This document shows, piece by piece, positions 48,740-61,174 of a stretch of DNA of 64,000 bases. The notes under the pieces were generated by a model, which worked only from the letters and a program-made list of their open reading frames with translations, did no database searches and had not been told where the DNA came from. Position 1 is the first letter of the stretch. Every line of letters starts with the position of its first letter. Source of the stretch: Takashimella koratensis (lineage: Eukaryota > Basidiomycota > Tremellomycetes > Trichosporonales > Tetragoniomycetaceae); the NCBI GenBank assembly GCA_003116875.1, contig BCKT01000017.1, forward strand, positions 248,001-312,000, given 5' to 3'. Made by a program: the position numbers and the translations under genes.

Positions 48740-51700
48740 GATGGGCGAGGTAAAAAGTGGTGTATGAAACGGAAGGAGAGGAGATCAGGATCGTTAGATT
48801 GACTAGTTGACTCAAAAGCAGAGATGTACTGGGTGATGAGCAAATGGTCGACTTACAGGGTATCAGAGGATGAGAGAGATGGGTGGGTCGATATTTATTC
48901 TTTGTGTTGACGACCAACGGAGGAATCGATGAATCCACGAGAATACGGGGGATGAAAGGATATGAAATCAACAGGGAGGGGTAAGTGTGTCGCAGCTTGT
49001 CCTTGGGGTCACAGGTGATGCGTTAGAACCTTGTCGGACCCCTGTAGCCCCCCTTGATCACGATGTGCACGGGGGTTCAGGTGAGCGGAAGTCGTCACTC
49101 TTCACCCGCTTCACCCTGTCGACTCGGGATGTTCGTTGTGGTTCCGTCTTTTCACCAACGACGATACGTCCAATGTTCACCTCCGTGGATTGGAGACTCC
49201 TGGGGTCGCTCCGTGCGCTGGTCCTCCGTGGAGATGGGATTCGATCGGCTTCTTTCTTTTGTTGATGGGCTGGGCTAAGGTGGATCAGCGATCAGCCCCA
49301 GTGGCGGCTCTTGGCCGGGGCGTCAAGAGTGGGGGTTTTGAAGTAGGGGATGAGGAGAGGGGCTTGGAGAGGGGAGCAGAAGCGAAGATTTTCCATCTCC
49401 TGCGGTTGCGGGATGACGAAGGAAGGGGCATCGAAGGTCAGGAGAGGGATCGAAGATGAGGGAAGGAGGTAGAGCTGGAGCGGGAACAAAGAATGGGTCT
49501 GTCACCTGGGTGAAAGGAGTGGAAAGGAACGAATCAAACGGTCGTGAAAGGGATAAGGCGAGGGGGCAGGGGCGAGGTCTGGCAAGGGCGCCAACAGGTA
49601 GCTTTGGGCTTGGAGATGAGACGGGGGTGTTTTAGAGTGAACGGGTGAGATGAATTTGACAACGAGCAGCTGATTGACAATGGAGTGCGGGATCGCCCTT
49701 GGCATGCGCAGCCGGGGTGAGGAACGGCGCAGGAGGCGGAGGGGAGGGGGTTTAGGGGTTTTGGGAGGAGATTGAAGACAGGAGGTAGATGGATGAATGA
49801 GATGTGAATGGAGTGCAGCGGCAACGATGAGAGGCTGTGTGAGGCGAGGCGAGAGTAGGCTAGGAGAGGAGAGGAAGAAAGAGAGGAGATGGAGGTGCTA
49901 TGTAGGTGCATGTGCTCATGCGCAGCGAGATGAATGAGAGTGGTTGAGAAAGGAAGACGACGGTGGAGAGGTGGAGAGAAGGGAAGTGAGGAAGTGAGGA
50001 TGAGGTGGAGAGATGACTCACGGTAGGTAGCGAGTGAGAGGGTGAAGAGGGTGAGTCGTGAGAGTGTGCTGTCGAGTCGGGCTGAGGTCAGGTCGTTAGG
50101 TATGTGTCTTGTGGATGGTGTTGATGATCGTGACGCTGGCAGAGGTGGTCGTGAGGGTGACGAAGAGGAAGAGACGAGTAGCGAGCAGGATGCAGAAGGT
50201 GGAATGGTGAGATGGCAGGGATAAAAGGTAGACGAGGGAGGGGAAGGGGGGATGATGCAAGAAGGAGGTGGGGAGAGAGATGAGCGGCGCGGGTTAAAGG
50301 GGAAGGATGGAGACGACGACGACGACGACGAGGAGTGACAGCAAGAGCGAGGTAATCATTGTCCCCCATCCTCATTGTTCCCCGTCCTCCCTCGGTACAC
50401 TCTACCCGGCCTCAGCCTCGCTCCTCGGACACCACTCTCCCCCCTCTGTCCTCGCGCCCATCCCGCATCCCGCATTTCTGCGCTAGAACCCAATCACTCG
50501 ATCCATCCCCGCGCTTCTGACAGACTGTGGCTCTTCTCTCGCCGTCTTCACCTCTCACCTAGAGACGGACAAGAAGACAAAAAGACACTGAGGATGACTG
50601 GATTACAAGACAAGACCGTGATGCGGTGATGGGATCACACTCAGGGATCGTGCGGCGGCAAGAGCGAGGCGAGTGTGTGTGTGTGTGTGTGTGTTTGTTT
50701 GTGTACATGGCGAGGCAAGTGGTCCTATTGTCGTGGTAGTTGATGGTTTGATTGCTCGGGTCTGACTGGGGAGTTGATTGATTGATTGATCCCTGTTTGA
50801 TCAAAGGACAAAGCATCAGCCATCACTCAAAGGAACCCTAACCTCACTCACTCCAATCCCGAAACCAACCTCGAGCGGCAACAGTGGGTCATCCCGATGA
50901 CAGAGACAGAGACCACCTCTGACAATGATTGTCGCCATCCACTGTGACAACTCGGAGAGATTCGCCACTAAAGACGGAGAGAGTCGCGGGCCTGCAATCT
51001 ATCACTACGGGGTGAGCAACCACGCTGACCCTATCGACATACTCTAATTCACGACCACTCTTTACATGTTGCATCGTAGGACCGAGGTACGCGGCAACAA
51101 CGACTGGAGAGAAAGTGAGCGGCGTCGGGAAATGTTGACACAAAAAACAAAAACCCCTATGATCTCTCATCGGCATATTTACAGTGGTTTCTTTTTGTCC
51201 TCTCCCCGGCTGGGCTTACCTATCCGATGGCCGCATCAGCAGACTAAAAAGAGACCGAACGCCGACTTGCACCGCCATCATCACCATCATCGATCCACCC
51301 ACTTTACCCCTCCTTTGGGCGTGCCAATCCGATACCGCCGAGGGAAAGGTACCGGGCAACCCTCTAGGTTTTGACTTGGGCGCAGAGGGGAGTACAGAAG
51401 TGTCACAGATGAAGAAGCGATACGTATTGTTTCTCCTCCTCACTTGCTCAGGGGGAAATTTGGGTGCTTCTTTGTCTTGGTAAACGTGATGCAGATGATG
51501 AGAGTGATGAGTCGAGACCAGTCGAGGATCAAACGTCTCAGAGGCCAGGACAGAACAAAAGCGCAAACTCTAATTTCCTCTGACCTCGTGAGAGCCGGTG
51601 ATTGCAAGATGGGAGATGGAGCCGGGAAGGGCCTCGTTCTCGCTTAGCGAAGATTAGTGGAAGAAAGATAGTGCGAAAAGAGATGCGGTGGATTGAGTCG

Positions 51701-52082
51701 CGGGTGACCACGGCTGACGACGGGTCACGACGGACCGGACGGGGAAGAGTGGTGTTGGCGGTCCTCGACAAAGGACAGCTGACAGATGACGGCTGACAAC
51801 TGACGGTCGCGGATAAACCTACCCACGACCGAGTCGATCGTTGCCGACCTCGACCTGGACCGAATAGGCCGGAAAGGCAGCGACCGGCGTTGGAGACGAT
51901 CACTTTTACTTTGGAAGCTATGATGGCGATCGTGGTGACGATCAAGATGGGTGGTGGAGGCGATCAAGAAGGGCAATCAATGGGGCCACCGGCAGGGTTA
52001 GGGGTCGCAGCAAGCAGCTTGGCGTACTTATTATCTCATGAATGGTGACTATGCGATACAATCTCGAAACTAGTTATACAAT
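48740..52082. other. 3.3-kb gene-free upstream region
   Basis: This lies between the start of the C2H2 gene and the 3' end of the ETHE1-like gene, both on the minus strand. I see no supported coding region. Purine-rich sequence on the plus strand (49300-50330) is probably the long CT-rich leader or promoter of the C2H2 gene. A (TG)n run of about 11 units lies near 50673-50694. Confidence 0.55.
50673..50694. repeat. TG microsatellite
   Basis: About eleven TG units followed by TTTGTTTGTG. It lies in a gene-free stretch. Confidence 0.9.
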
Positions 52083-53307
52083 CTATTCTACCGCATCTAC
52101 CTCTCCTCTCACCGGCACCCTCATCCACCTCCTCGTCTTCTCTCCCCCATTCCCAATAGCCCCAACACCAGCGCCAGTTCCAGCTCCGGCCCCTCCGCTT
52201 GCTTCGTTCTGGGCACCAGCGCCCGGCGCCCTCCCCCCGCGGATGTTAAACTGAATCGAGGGATGCATCAACCTCGGCGCGGCGAGAGTGGCGTCTCTCG
52301 CTTCTCGGAGAGCGATAAACTCGGTCTCAGAAGCTTGCGCGTAGGTGTTGTCTCGTGCTTGGGAGGTAGGGTTGGATAGACATGATGGAGCCCGGCCGGA
52401 GGGGTAGTCGTGCCCTACGAGCGAGGGTCAGCGAGCGAGCGGGGGTGGTGGAGGGGGGTTTGTCCGAGTTCAATGAAGTTCACAGGGAGGTGAAGAGGAA
52501 GGAAGAAGAAGATGAGTGAATAATGGACATGGTTGTAGTACCAACCAGTGAAAATTCGAGTATCAGGAGGTAACGCAAGGATCTTGGAGATTGAAGCGTA
52601 GAGTTGTTTGGCATCTCCTCCGGGAAAGTCGGCACGTGCTGTACCAAGGTCGGGTCTGACGAGGGCCACGAGGTCCACGAGCGCAGCGAGTGGTGCGAGT
52701 GGACCGGGAGAGGTAAGTGCAGGAAGGTATGGGGGAAACCGGGTCGATGGAAAAATGTAGAGCGGACACGAACGGGTCGAGAAGAGCAGATTGAGCAGGA
52801 CAGAAGTAAACGCAAAACAGCAGTATCAGCGCCTATCCCTTCCTATCCTCTCGTCACTCTTCACTCATCACCTGGTCGATCGACCCACGACTCACTGGAA
52901 GAAAGTATCCCCGCAGAAGAGGGAATCACCAACCAACACTCCCATACTATCTGGTGTATGACCCGGAAGACTTATCGCCCGAACTTGAATACCTTCTCCG
53001 CCACTACCACTACCTTCATGACTCGACCCGGTCGCTCCGTTGAAATCGACGGCCACAGCCCCTTCTGCAAAGAAAAGATCAAACGAATGCGTAAAAGTCT
53101 CTGTGGCGATATCGTAGACTGGCGCAAAAGTATCTTGTACTTGAGAGACGTAGGCTCCGATTCCGGTAGGTGGGGAATTGGGTAGGAGCTGGGGGCGAAC
53201 AAGCGAAGCGAGTGAGCCAGCGGGGTAGCAAGTACGTGAGACGAGGTATTGAAGATAGGCGGAGCGTGTTCAGTGGGAAGAGAGAGAGAGAGAGAAAGAG
53301 AGAGCCA

Positions 53308-53357
<50 letters not shown>

Positions 53358-54216
53358 TGTCAGCGAATTCATCATGAGTGCCAAGGGTCTGATCAAGAGA
53401 AGTAGACAATCTAAGTAGAGACCTCGGACTCACCCTCTTCAACACTCTTGCACCACTCAAATGATCCGCGTGGACATGGGTATCAGCGACCAAAACCACC
53501 TCGAGCTCTTGATTTTGAATAAACTGAGCTAAACCACGAACGGCGGCGGTTCCTACTCTACCTGTGGAAGGGTCGTATTCGAGTATCGGATCGACCACGA
53601 TCGCTTTCCGCCTTGGCGCTGGGTTTGGAGGGATAGATCCAGATCCAGATCTAGATCCTGCGCTCCCGCTAGAGCTGGAAGGACCCGATATGTCGATACT
53701 GGTAGGATTGGTTGGATCGACGATCACATAAGTCCAGCTCCCAGTGATTTTATCGAAGAAACAATGAACGAGGGGTGAACCGGGTCCGAGCGATGGGTGG
53801 GTCTCATCAGGTTCCAGAGCGGGGGTGTTGAGTGCGCGAACACCGGGGGAGGGGGTAGAGGTGGAGGAGGAGTGTGACCGGATAGATGTGGAGAGGGATC
53901 GGGTGGAGTGGGAGAGTACGGGGCGGGAAGAGAGGGAGAGGTGGGAAGGAGAAAAGAGAGAGCACCGACTGGGACCTGCGGCGGAGACGGTGGAGACGGT
54001 GGAGACGGTGGAGACGGTGGAGACGGTGGAGACGGTGGAGACGGTGGAGACGGTGGAGACGGTGGAGACGGTGGGGACGGTGGGGACGGTGGAGACGGTG
54101 GAGACGGTGGAGAGGAGACGAGTGGTTCTGATCGGGTGGAGGGAGGCAGTGAGGGCGAGGTGACGCGCAAGGCGCGGAAGCGGGGTCGGGCAGGTCATCG
54201 CGAGCTGCATTGACAA
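52083..54216 (-). CDS. ETHE1: ETHE1-like persulfide dioxygenase
   Basis: Exons 54216-53434, 53188-52896, 52655-52546 and 52414-52083 join in frame to 505 residues. The N-terminus is Arg/Ser/Thr-rich and mitochondrial-presequence-like (LARHLALTASLHPIRTTRLL), then interrupted by about 14 VST/VPT repeats. The catalytic metallo-beta-lactamase fold begins near residue 130. Metal ligands appear as THVHADHLSGARVL (HxHxDH), LPGHTPDSMGV and LFCGDTFFQPDLGTARADFPGG, and the end of the fold is RIFTGHDY. ETHE1 enzymes oxidise glutathione persulfide to sulfite in mitochondria during sulfide clearance. The family is usually near 250 residues, so the N-terminal extension and a Gly/Ala-rich C-terminal insert (52110-52190) are extra. 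Intron 1 contains a (GA)n tract. Confidence 0.92.
53279..53355. repeat. GA microsatellite in ETHE1 intron 1
   Basis: Interrupted AG/GA repeats run over about 77 bp. On the coding strand they form a CT-rich tract inside intron 1, upstream of the CCCCCAG acceptor at 53189. Confidence 0.9.
53981..54115. repeat. 9-bp minisatellite coding for VST repeats
   Basis: About 14 units of GGTGGAGAC, with GGTGGGGAC variants, lie in frame with the ETHE1-like gene and encode VST or VPT on the minus strand. The 9-bp period keeps the frame whatever the copy number. Confidence 0.95.
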
Positions 54217-55274
54217 AGGAGGAAGCGACGAGCGACGAGCGATGAACTTGGGCTTGGGCTTGGGCTTGGCGGTTGAGATGGGTCGAGGAAAGGGGTTTAT
54301 GAAAAGTTGGGTGGCGAAGAGGAGGAAGAGGAGGAAGAGGAGGAAGAGGAGGAAGAGGAGGAAGAGGAGGAAGAGGAGGAAGAGGAGGAAGAGGAGGAAG
54401 AGGAGGAAGANNNNNNNNNNNNNNNNNNNNNNNNNNNNNNNNNNNNNNNNNNNNNNNNNNNNNNNNNNNNNNNNNNNNNNNNNNNNNNNNNNNNNNNNNN
54501 NNNNNNNNNNAGGAAGAGGAGGAAGAGGAGGAAGAGGAGGAAGAGGAGGAAGAGGAGGAAGAGGAGGAAGAGGAGGAAGAGGAGGAAGAGGAGGAAGAGG
54601 AGGAAATAGTTGGAATCAGATTCTTTGGGGAAAAAGGACTCGAGTAGGTGTAGACGTGGATTGTGCTGTCGGGTAGGGGCGGGTCAGGTCAGGTCGGGAT
54701 GGGATAGTTGACGAATCGGGGACTTGGCGAGTCGACGAGTCGGCGAGTCGGGCAGTGGGATGATGAGGATGAGGAAGAGAAGAGAGTGATGAAGATGAAG
54801 ATGAAGAGAGATCAGGTCAGGTCGAGACTGGTATCGGCAGCGGCGGCGGTGGTGGTGGTGGTGGTGTTCGTCTCGTTCGGAGCTGAGGAATTCGGAAATG
54901 GACCCAAAGCCAAGGCGATGAAATGTGAAACGACCCGACTGAATTCGGAAATGTAAACAAACCCAGTTAGTGTGGGCGGGCTCCTATCCCATGTTCTTAG
55001 TAACCCGACCACAAATCATGAGTATTCAGAGAGAATGTGGGTAGGCGAGGATGGAGTCTAGGTGTTCATGAAGAGATGGTACATGCATGCTGTACACGAA
55101 TAAACCACTATATATGTTGAATCGTCCGGTAAGAAAAAAAAGGGAAAAGTGGACTTAGGAGAGTCCTAGCGGAGTGACGCCGAATGCAGGGTATGTCAAC
55201 AAAGCCCAAATCAACGAGCACAGTATCCATTATCTTCTCGTCTTGTCGAGAGGTATTAGGAATCCACCTGGACC
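54217..55274. other. promoter side of ETHE1-like gene with 100-N gap
   Basis: It holds a long GAGGAAGAG-type polypurine repeat (54316-54605) interrupted by 100 N (54411-54510), a standard-size placeholder. Simple G/A-rich sequence continues to about 54870. No gene is supported. Confidence 0.7.
54316..54605. repeat. polypurine AGGAAG/AGG repeat around assembly gap
   Basis: Units of AGGAGGAAG occur on both sides of the 100-N gap. The true length is unknown because the assembler evidently could not cross it. Confidence 0.95.
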
Positions 55275-58200
55275 TTATTCCTCTCCAAAGATCTACACGG
55301 CGTTAGCTACCCGACCTTGTCCTGTTTCGACAATCCACACATCTCCGTGATTTTATCACGTCGTCGCGTCATCGCGTCATCGCGTGGTCGGCTCGCACTC
55401 ACCTGGACGATCGTCTCCCTCGCTCCTCTTTTACTCGCCATAAACGTCTTCAACGGTCCCCTCAACGCTATATGTTTCTCCACAATCTCTCTCACTCTCT
55501 CTACAGGCATCTGTAATAATGTCCCAAACCCAGCTCTACCCAATTTCGTAACAAGCAATACAAACCCATCCCATAAACCCGTATCCCAAATCTTACGCGA
55601 AACGAGTTTCGGTAAGACTGTATTCGCAATAACGGGAACGAGAGATTCGTAGAGTTTTAGCGCACGAATGGTTGTACGGATAAGTGTAGCGGGTAAAGGG
55701 GTAGGGAGGTCAACGATACGTTGAATCGCAAGGGAGAGAACGTCGGATCGGAATACAGTGGCCATGGAGAAACAAATCTCGATGGCTGGGTGAGCGTAGC
55801 GAGCGACAGGGGTCAGCAAGGTTCGAGAGGCGAGCAGGGGGTATAGAGAGGTTGGGTACGAGGAGAAGGCCGGAAATAGGTGCGAAGGGAGGTAAGATGG
55901 ACGTTGGATAGAGTGGCTTCACAACCACAGCCGCTCTGACTTGGAAACTCACCCTCAACAGTCTGTTTAATCTGTTTAGACGTAACCGCTCCTTCCTCTC
56001 TATGCAGAACCACCAACAAATCCGCCGGTGTCATCTTCTGCAAAGCGGATGCAAATGCCGTTCGAACCGTATCGCGTGCGGATTCAGAAGTGCCTAGGAG
56101 TTTGACAATGTTGGGTATCTGGCGCTCAATCTCGGTCTGGGTGTGTGGTTAGCAACGACAAGACGACAAGTCAACAAGTCGACAAGTCGACAAGACGACA
56201 AGGTGACAAAGCGATGATATCGAGGGTGAAGATGGAGACAATGATAGAGAATGACGGTGAAGAAAGGTTTCAGGCGATATGACCAACAACTTGAACTCAC
56301 CTTATCGAGTTCTCCAATAACTGGGATGATAAACCTCGGATCCAATTCTCTTTCCGCCATTAAACCTTTAACAACACCTGCTAAAACTCCTCCATTCCCT
56401 GCTTCACTCATAATCCCCATAACCTTCATTACCAATTTATCTGAACCTTTAGGGAACCTCTTGAGTATCTCTACCAATTTTCGATTCGCTCCTAGACTCT
56501 GTACGAGTGGAGTGAGTAAGGATTCAAGAGTATCTTGAATCTCTGGACGCATGAGTGGGTAGAGAAGGAAGATGTCGTCTAGGATATCGTGAGTTCGTCG
56601 AGAAAGAGCAAAAGCGAGTTCGACGTGTTGTTGGACCGTATCGGGAGTAACAGAGGTGAGGAAGCGTGAGTGAACCAGCGGTAGAGGTGGAAGTTGGGAG
56701 ATACTGTTCACCGTAGCGACAGTCTTGTCCGCACCGTTCGTGTCCTGATCTTGAACCGCTTCGTCCACCTCTTTCTTCACCGCCGGCTCTCCTGTTTCCT
56801 TCCCTTCCTTCCCCTCACTCTCCTCCCTTTTCGCGCCGTCTGCATCTGCATCTGCATCCGCGTTCGACGCCTCGCCCGCATCCTTATCCGCCAACCTCCT
56901 CAACATCCCCAGAGCGTACTTTGTGATCGCCTCACTCATCGGACTACTCGGCACCCACCTCCTCACTGTGGTAATCGCCATGACCCTAACTTTCCTCTCT
57001 TCATGTGTACACAACTCCAACAACGTCTCTAGCGCCCTAGTTCTCACCGGTGGTCGGGATTCGACCAGGTCCCGTAGCGCTAGAAAACCAGATAACATAC
57101 GGTCGGTATCTTCGCAGAGTGGTTCGAGGGCCGCGATGGTAGGTTCCGGGATCTCGGGAAGACCAAGGAGGAAAGAGGATAGCGAGGCGTCACGCGTTTC
57201 AGAAGATGACAGACAGGCAGTGATGATTGACGATAAGCCGGTATCGTACCGGTTGTTCGAGTCGCCACGACGTTTGGCCAACCATTCTTCGTTAAGCCAG
57301 ACGGTCGCGAATTTGGACCTGAGGTGATAGAGTTAGCACATCTGCACAGCGATTCAATTCCAACTCTACAAGCTGCAGTTTACACCAACACATTGACACA
57401 CCGAGACACCGGGCCCGCGCTCAGCCTTGCGCTGGTGCAGCTGTGCTACTCACCTATTCGCAAAATCCCTAACCACAAACTCCCCTAACAAATCCCTCCT
57501 TCCTTCCCCTCCTCTTGCCGCCATTCTCGCCAACAACAACATCCACATTTCCCCTGGTTCCACCGCTTTCCCCGGCCCGTCTGTATCCGACAATTTCATC
57601 CCTGTCATTGCTGTTTCCAAGTCCGCGCCCGAGTCCCAGATCCGTTGTAGCGCAAGGTGGACGAGTTCGGATTTATCAGAGGGGTCAAGTGGAGTAACGG
57701 GTGGAAGACGGAAGTCGGAGATCATGATGGCTTCATCGGTTTGGTCCCCTTCGTCAGGTGAGAGCTAGGGAGGTCAGTAGGGTTCAAGCAAAGATAGGTC
57801 ACGATCAGAAAGAGACAAGGAAAATGGGGGGAGGGAAAGTAGATAGACAAGAATGCGATGACAGAGTACAAATTCCAATGTAGATGCCTAGACCGCAACT
57901 CACCAACAAATCCTCATCATCGTCAAGCTCCATATCGAGCGGGTTCACAAATTCGTCTTCCTCCTCTTTGGCCAAGACCTCTACGACTCCCAGTGCCTGT
58001 GCCAATACCGGCACAGCATCTTGTGATCCTTCCATTATCGCGCGTTTCGCGTCCTGTATCCGAGTTAGCGTACACGCTCTCACTCCCTCCCTCTCCCAAT
58101 TTCCCCCTTCTCTCTTTCCCTCTTGCCCACCGTCCCATGTTCCCTCCACTTTTTCTCGCCTCTCCATATCCCACGGTACTCACCTCGAAAGCGCGATTGA

Positions 58201-60170
58201 GCTTATCCATCGAAACAGCGTTTAAACCCGCCATAACAGCCTCTACCACTTGGGCCAGTGGTAAAGCGCTAACATCCACTCCGCCCATTCCTTGTCCTCG
58301 CATTCCTCCTTCTCCTTGTGCCTGTCCCAACTCCAAACGTGCTCGTTTCATATCGCCACCCGAATCCGCTTCGAGCTCATGTTTCACCGCCGCTGAAGTT
58401 GGAGCCGCCGACGACGCAGTTTGTTGACGTTGACGGTGTCTACGCTCTTCGAGGTCGGTTGCCCATGCGAGTTCTATCCGTTGTTTCTGACGAATCAGGG
58501 CTTCGTTCAGTTGGCCCGAGTAAGCCACGAGTTGCGGATGTCTGTGGTAGGTAGGAGGTAGGAGGTAGTCAGTGTCTCGCCTACATTGATCGATTGGCCT
58601 AGACTTACCGAGCAAGATGGGACATGACCGCTCTCAGTGTCTTTTCAACAGCCTTGACCTCCATCGCAGGTCTTCGAGCCGCGTCGAGCGCAGCGGGCGT
58701 CCACGAGGCCATGGACGAGACGAGCAGTGGCGCAAGGGTAGGTCGGGTCTTGCAGAGCGTTGGGAAGGTGTTGATGATGGGATGCAAGAGGGCCGGGACG
58801 CTGAGTAACGAGTTGGTAGATGATCGGTGTGGTAGAGATTGGGTTGTTGGGATCAGGAGTAAGGTGGTGAGATGGTGACAGCCCAAGTTGAGAAGGGGTC
58901 GGTGGGGAAGATTTGGTGAGATGGGTAAGGGGAGTGAGGGGAGTGAGGGAGTAACGGGGTTAAGGGAGAGGGGTAGCGAGGATGAGGAGTAGCGAGGAGA
59001 CAAACTTACGATGAAGAGTAGAGAAGCGTAACGAGTTGGGTTCGAAGGAGCTGCGCCTCGTCTTCGAGTTGAGCAGGGACGAGTGGACTTCCTTGGCCGA
59101 TGATGGACACGCTCACGTCTCCCCGGTTAGCCAGCTGGGTAAAAGTAAACATGATTCAGCTCCTCGGTCTCAAGATTCTTTCGTCCCCATGGACATTTGA
59201 GCAATCCCCAGCCATCACCGTCAAAGTGACAAGTCTCGTCATGGATTGGCTTGACCGAACTCACTCGTGGATCTCCACCGGCCGCTCGAGTCCCAACCAA
59301 CAAAACTTTTTGAACAAACTTCCATGATGCCGCTTTCACCCCGACGCTCTGTGGAAGGGCGTTGGGGTCGAGCGCGAGGGAGAGGATTCGAGATTTCGAG
59401 GAGTTGAAGATTTCATATAGCCCCGGAGGTGGGGATGATGTTGCCCTGTGCATATGTTAGAAAAGAATAAGCGTTGAGAGATCTAGAATGACACAGCACC
59501 CCGTGGCGTGAGATAGTACAGGCGAGGGAAGACGGAGTGGGAATTGGGATAAGAGGTAGGAAAGCGGAGAAGGGGATACGCACAAGACACGGAAAAGCAG
59601 AGGAAGGATGGTTGAGAATATTGGAATGACAGCGCGGAGGGTCGGGATGGATGTTGAGTGGACGAGTTTGTCGAGAGATTGGAGTGATGCTTGGGCCACT
59701 AATAGGTGTGAGTATATATTCAGGTCCCTTCTCTTGCCATCCTGTACCTCAATGGCCCCGATCTTCTCCTCCTTCTCACTATCCTTCATCGTATCCACGA
59801 TTCTGCTACCCAAGATCAACCACTACTCACCTGCCAATTTGATCTCCCCTTTCAACCCACTTCTCCCTACAGTGAGCGCAACCATCTCCAATGTCCAACT
59901 CCTTAGCAAACTCTCCCCTCCATCCGTGACCATTGGCAGCAACTGTGCGCACATCTCTGGGAGCTTCTCTGGTCTTTGCTCGAACCGCTCTCCGACGGCT
60001 GTGAGGGCGTCTGCTTGGGCCTGAGAGTCAGGCGGGAGAGGGAGGGCGAGGATGAGTGCCGCCATTGGGTCGGCGGGAGCGAGGAAAGACGAGGAAGAGC
60101 TGGAACCGGAAGGACCAGCGAGAGAGGTCTCGAGACCCGTGTCGAGGTCATCGTCCGCGTACAAAGACAT
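55275..60170 (-). CDS. PTA1: Symplekin/Pta1, mRNA 3'-end processing scaffold
   Basis: Twelve exons (60170-59831, 59698-59584, 59445-59265, 59134-59010, 58800-58609, 58541-58184, 58053-57904, 57764-57454, 57318-56301, 56136-55953, 55785-55403, 55292-55275) join exactly to 1124 residues; the last exon is 18 nt (IFGEE-stop). Symplekin/Pta1 scaffolds the cleavage and polyadenylation factor. The N-terminal HEAT region reads LVHSTSIPTLRAVIPIFSTIL, FNSSKSRILSLALD, VGVKAASWKFVQKVLLVG and HPQLVAYSGQLNEALI. The middle is acidic (MELDDDEDLL). The C-terminal symplekin domain includes ILDDIFLLYPLMRPEIQDTL, LMAERELDPRFIIPVIGEL, MTPADLLVVLHREE and ETIVQ. An Asp/Ala/Glu/Lys-rich linker (56740-56880) is likely disordered. 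Confidence 0.93.
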
Positions 60171-60385
60171 GGCGGATGGGGTTTGGGATCGGGGTTTAGG
60201 TCAAGATGAAAGGTGAGGTTGAGTAGTGAAGAGGGATGAAAAGCAACAAGGAGACGACGACCATCGTACAAAGGTAGAGACGTCACGTGACTTGCGTCTT
60301 CCCATTCCACCAACGTTCCCCTTCTCCTCGTCGTTCGCTCAATCTCTTCTCCACTCATTCATCCATCCATCCACCAACTCATAGA
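60171..60385. promoter_or_regulatory. bidirectional promoter, symplekin / V-ATPase G
   Basis: The two start codons face away from each other 215 bp apart. Between them at about 60280-60291 lies ACGTCACGTGAC, which combines an E-box CACGTG core with a CRE-like half. Such sites are bound by bHLH factors (Cbf1/Pho4 class) in yeasts; use here is inference. Confidence 0.6.
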
Positions 60386-61174
60386 ATGGTAAGTCTCCCC
60401 TCCTGTCGACAATGTATTCAAACCTATTGGTAGAGACGGATGGACTGACACGCACAGGCCGCCAACTCGCAAGGTATCCAGACCCTCCTCGAGGCTGAGA
60501 AGGAAGCAGCCAAGGTCGTCCAAAAGGCTCGACAGTGTATGTCTTTGCGTCATTCCATCCCTTCCACATCCTGTCCACGATCATCTCCTCCTGCTCTGTC
60601 CTCGTTCTCAGACTCATTGTCCACTCTCACCCCCTCGTCTCTCCCTCCTTTCTCCTCTCATGGACACGACCCTTATTCCACGATCAAATCGACATACCCT
60701 ACCCCATACACCGCTGACTGCCCCAGACCGAGTGCAGAAGCTCAAGGACGCACGGACCGAGGCTGCCAAGGAGATCGAGGCATACCGCGCGTCCAAGGAC
60801 GAAGAGTTCAAGCGTTTCGAGAGCGAGGTGGGTCCAAATTCTGCTAGGGTCCAAGTCATCAACTCCTCCCTTAGTCCTCTACTAACGTCGTTCCCCTTGT
60901 CCAACCTCCAACTACAACGTCTCATCTTTCAACCGCAACTTGATCGCTCCATCTACTCACGGCCACATCGCATTGATCGAATGTTTGGACCAAACAGCAC
61001 AAGAACGAAACCACCACTTCTCAGTCCTCTATCGACTCCTCGACCGCTCAACAGCTCAAGAACCTCGATACCGCCGTCGAGACCAATTCCAAAGCTGTGA
61101 TTGATAAGATTGTCTCGAGGGTACTCAAGTGCGAGCCCAAGATGCACCCGAACCTTAAGAAAGTGGAAGCGTGA
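60386..61174 (+). CDS. VMA10: V-ATPase subunit G
   Basis: Exon 1 is only the ATG (60386-60388). Exons 60458-60536, 60727-60827 and 60998-61174 follow, and the joined frame gives 119 residues, the usual length for this subunit. The protein reads MAANSQGIQTLLEAEKEAAK, VVQKARQYRVQKLKDARTEA, AKEIEAYRASKDEEFKRFE, the conserved helical peripheral-stalk sequence. The C-terminal half (NLDTAVETNSKAVIDKIVSRV) is also typical. Subunit G pairs with subunit E in the stator of the proton pump that acidifies vacuoles. Confidence 0.96.

Noticed and set aside
54242..54676. Glu- or Arg/Lys-rich ORFs across the 100-N gap
   Set aside because: Simple-repeat translation containing unknown residues; no splice or start support.
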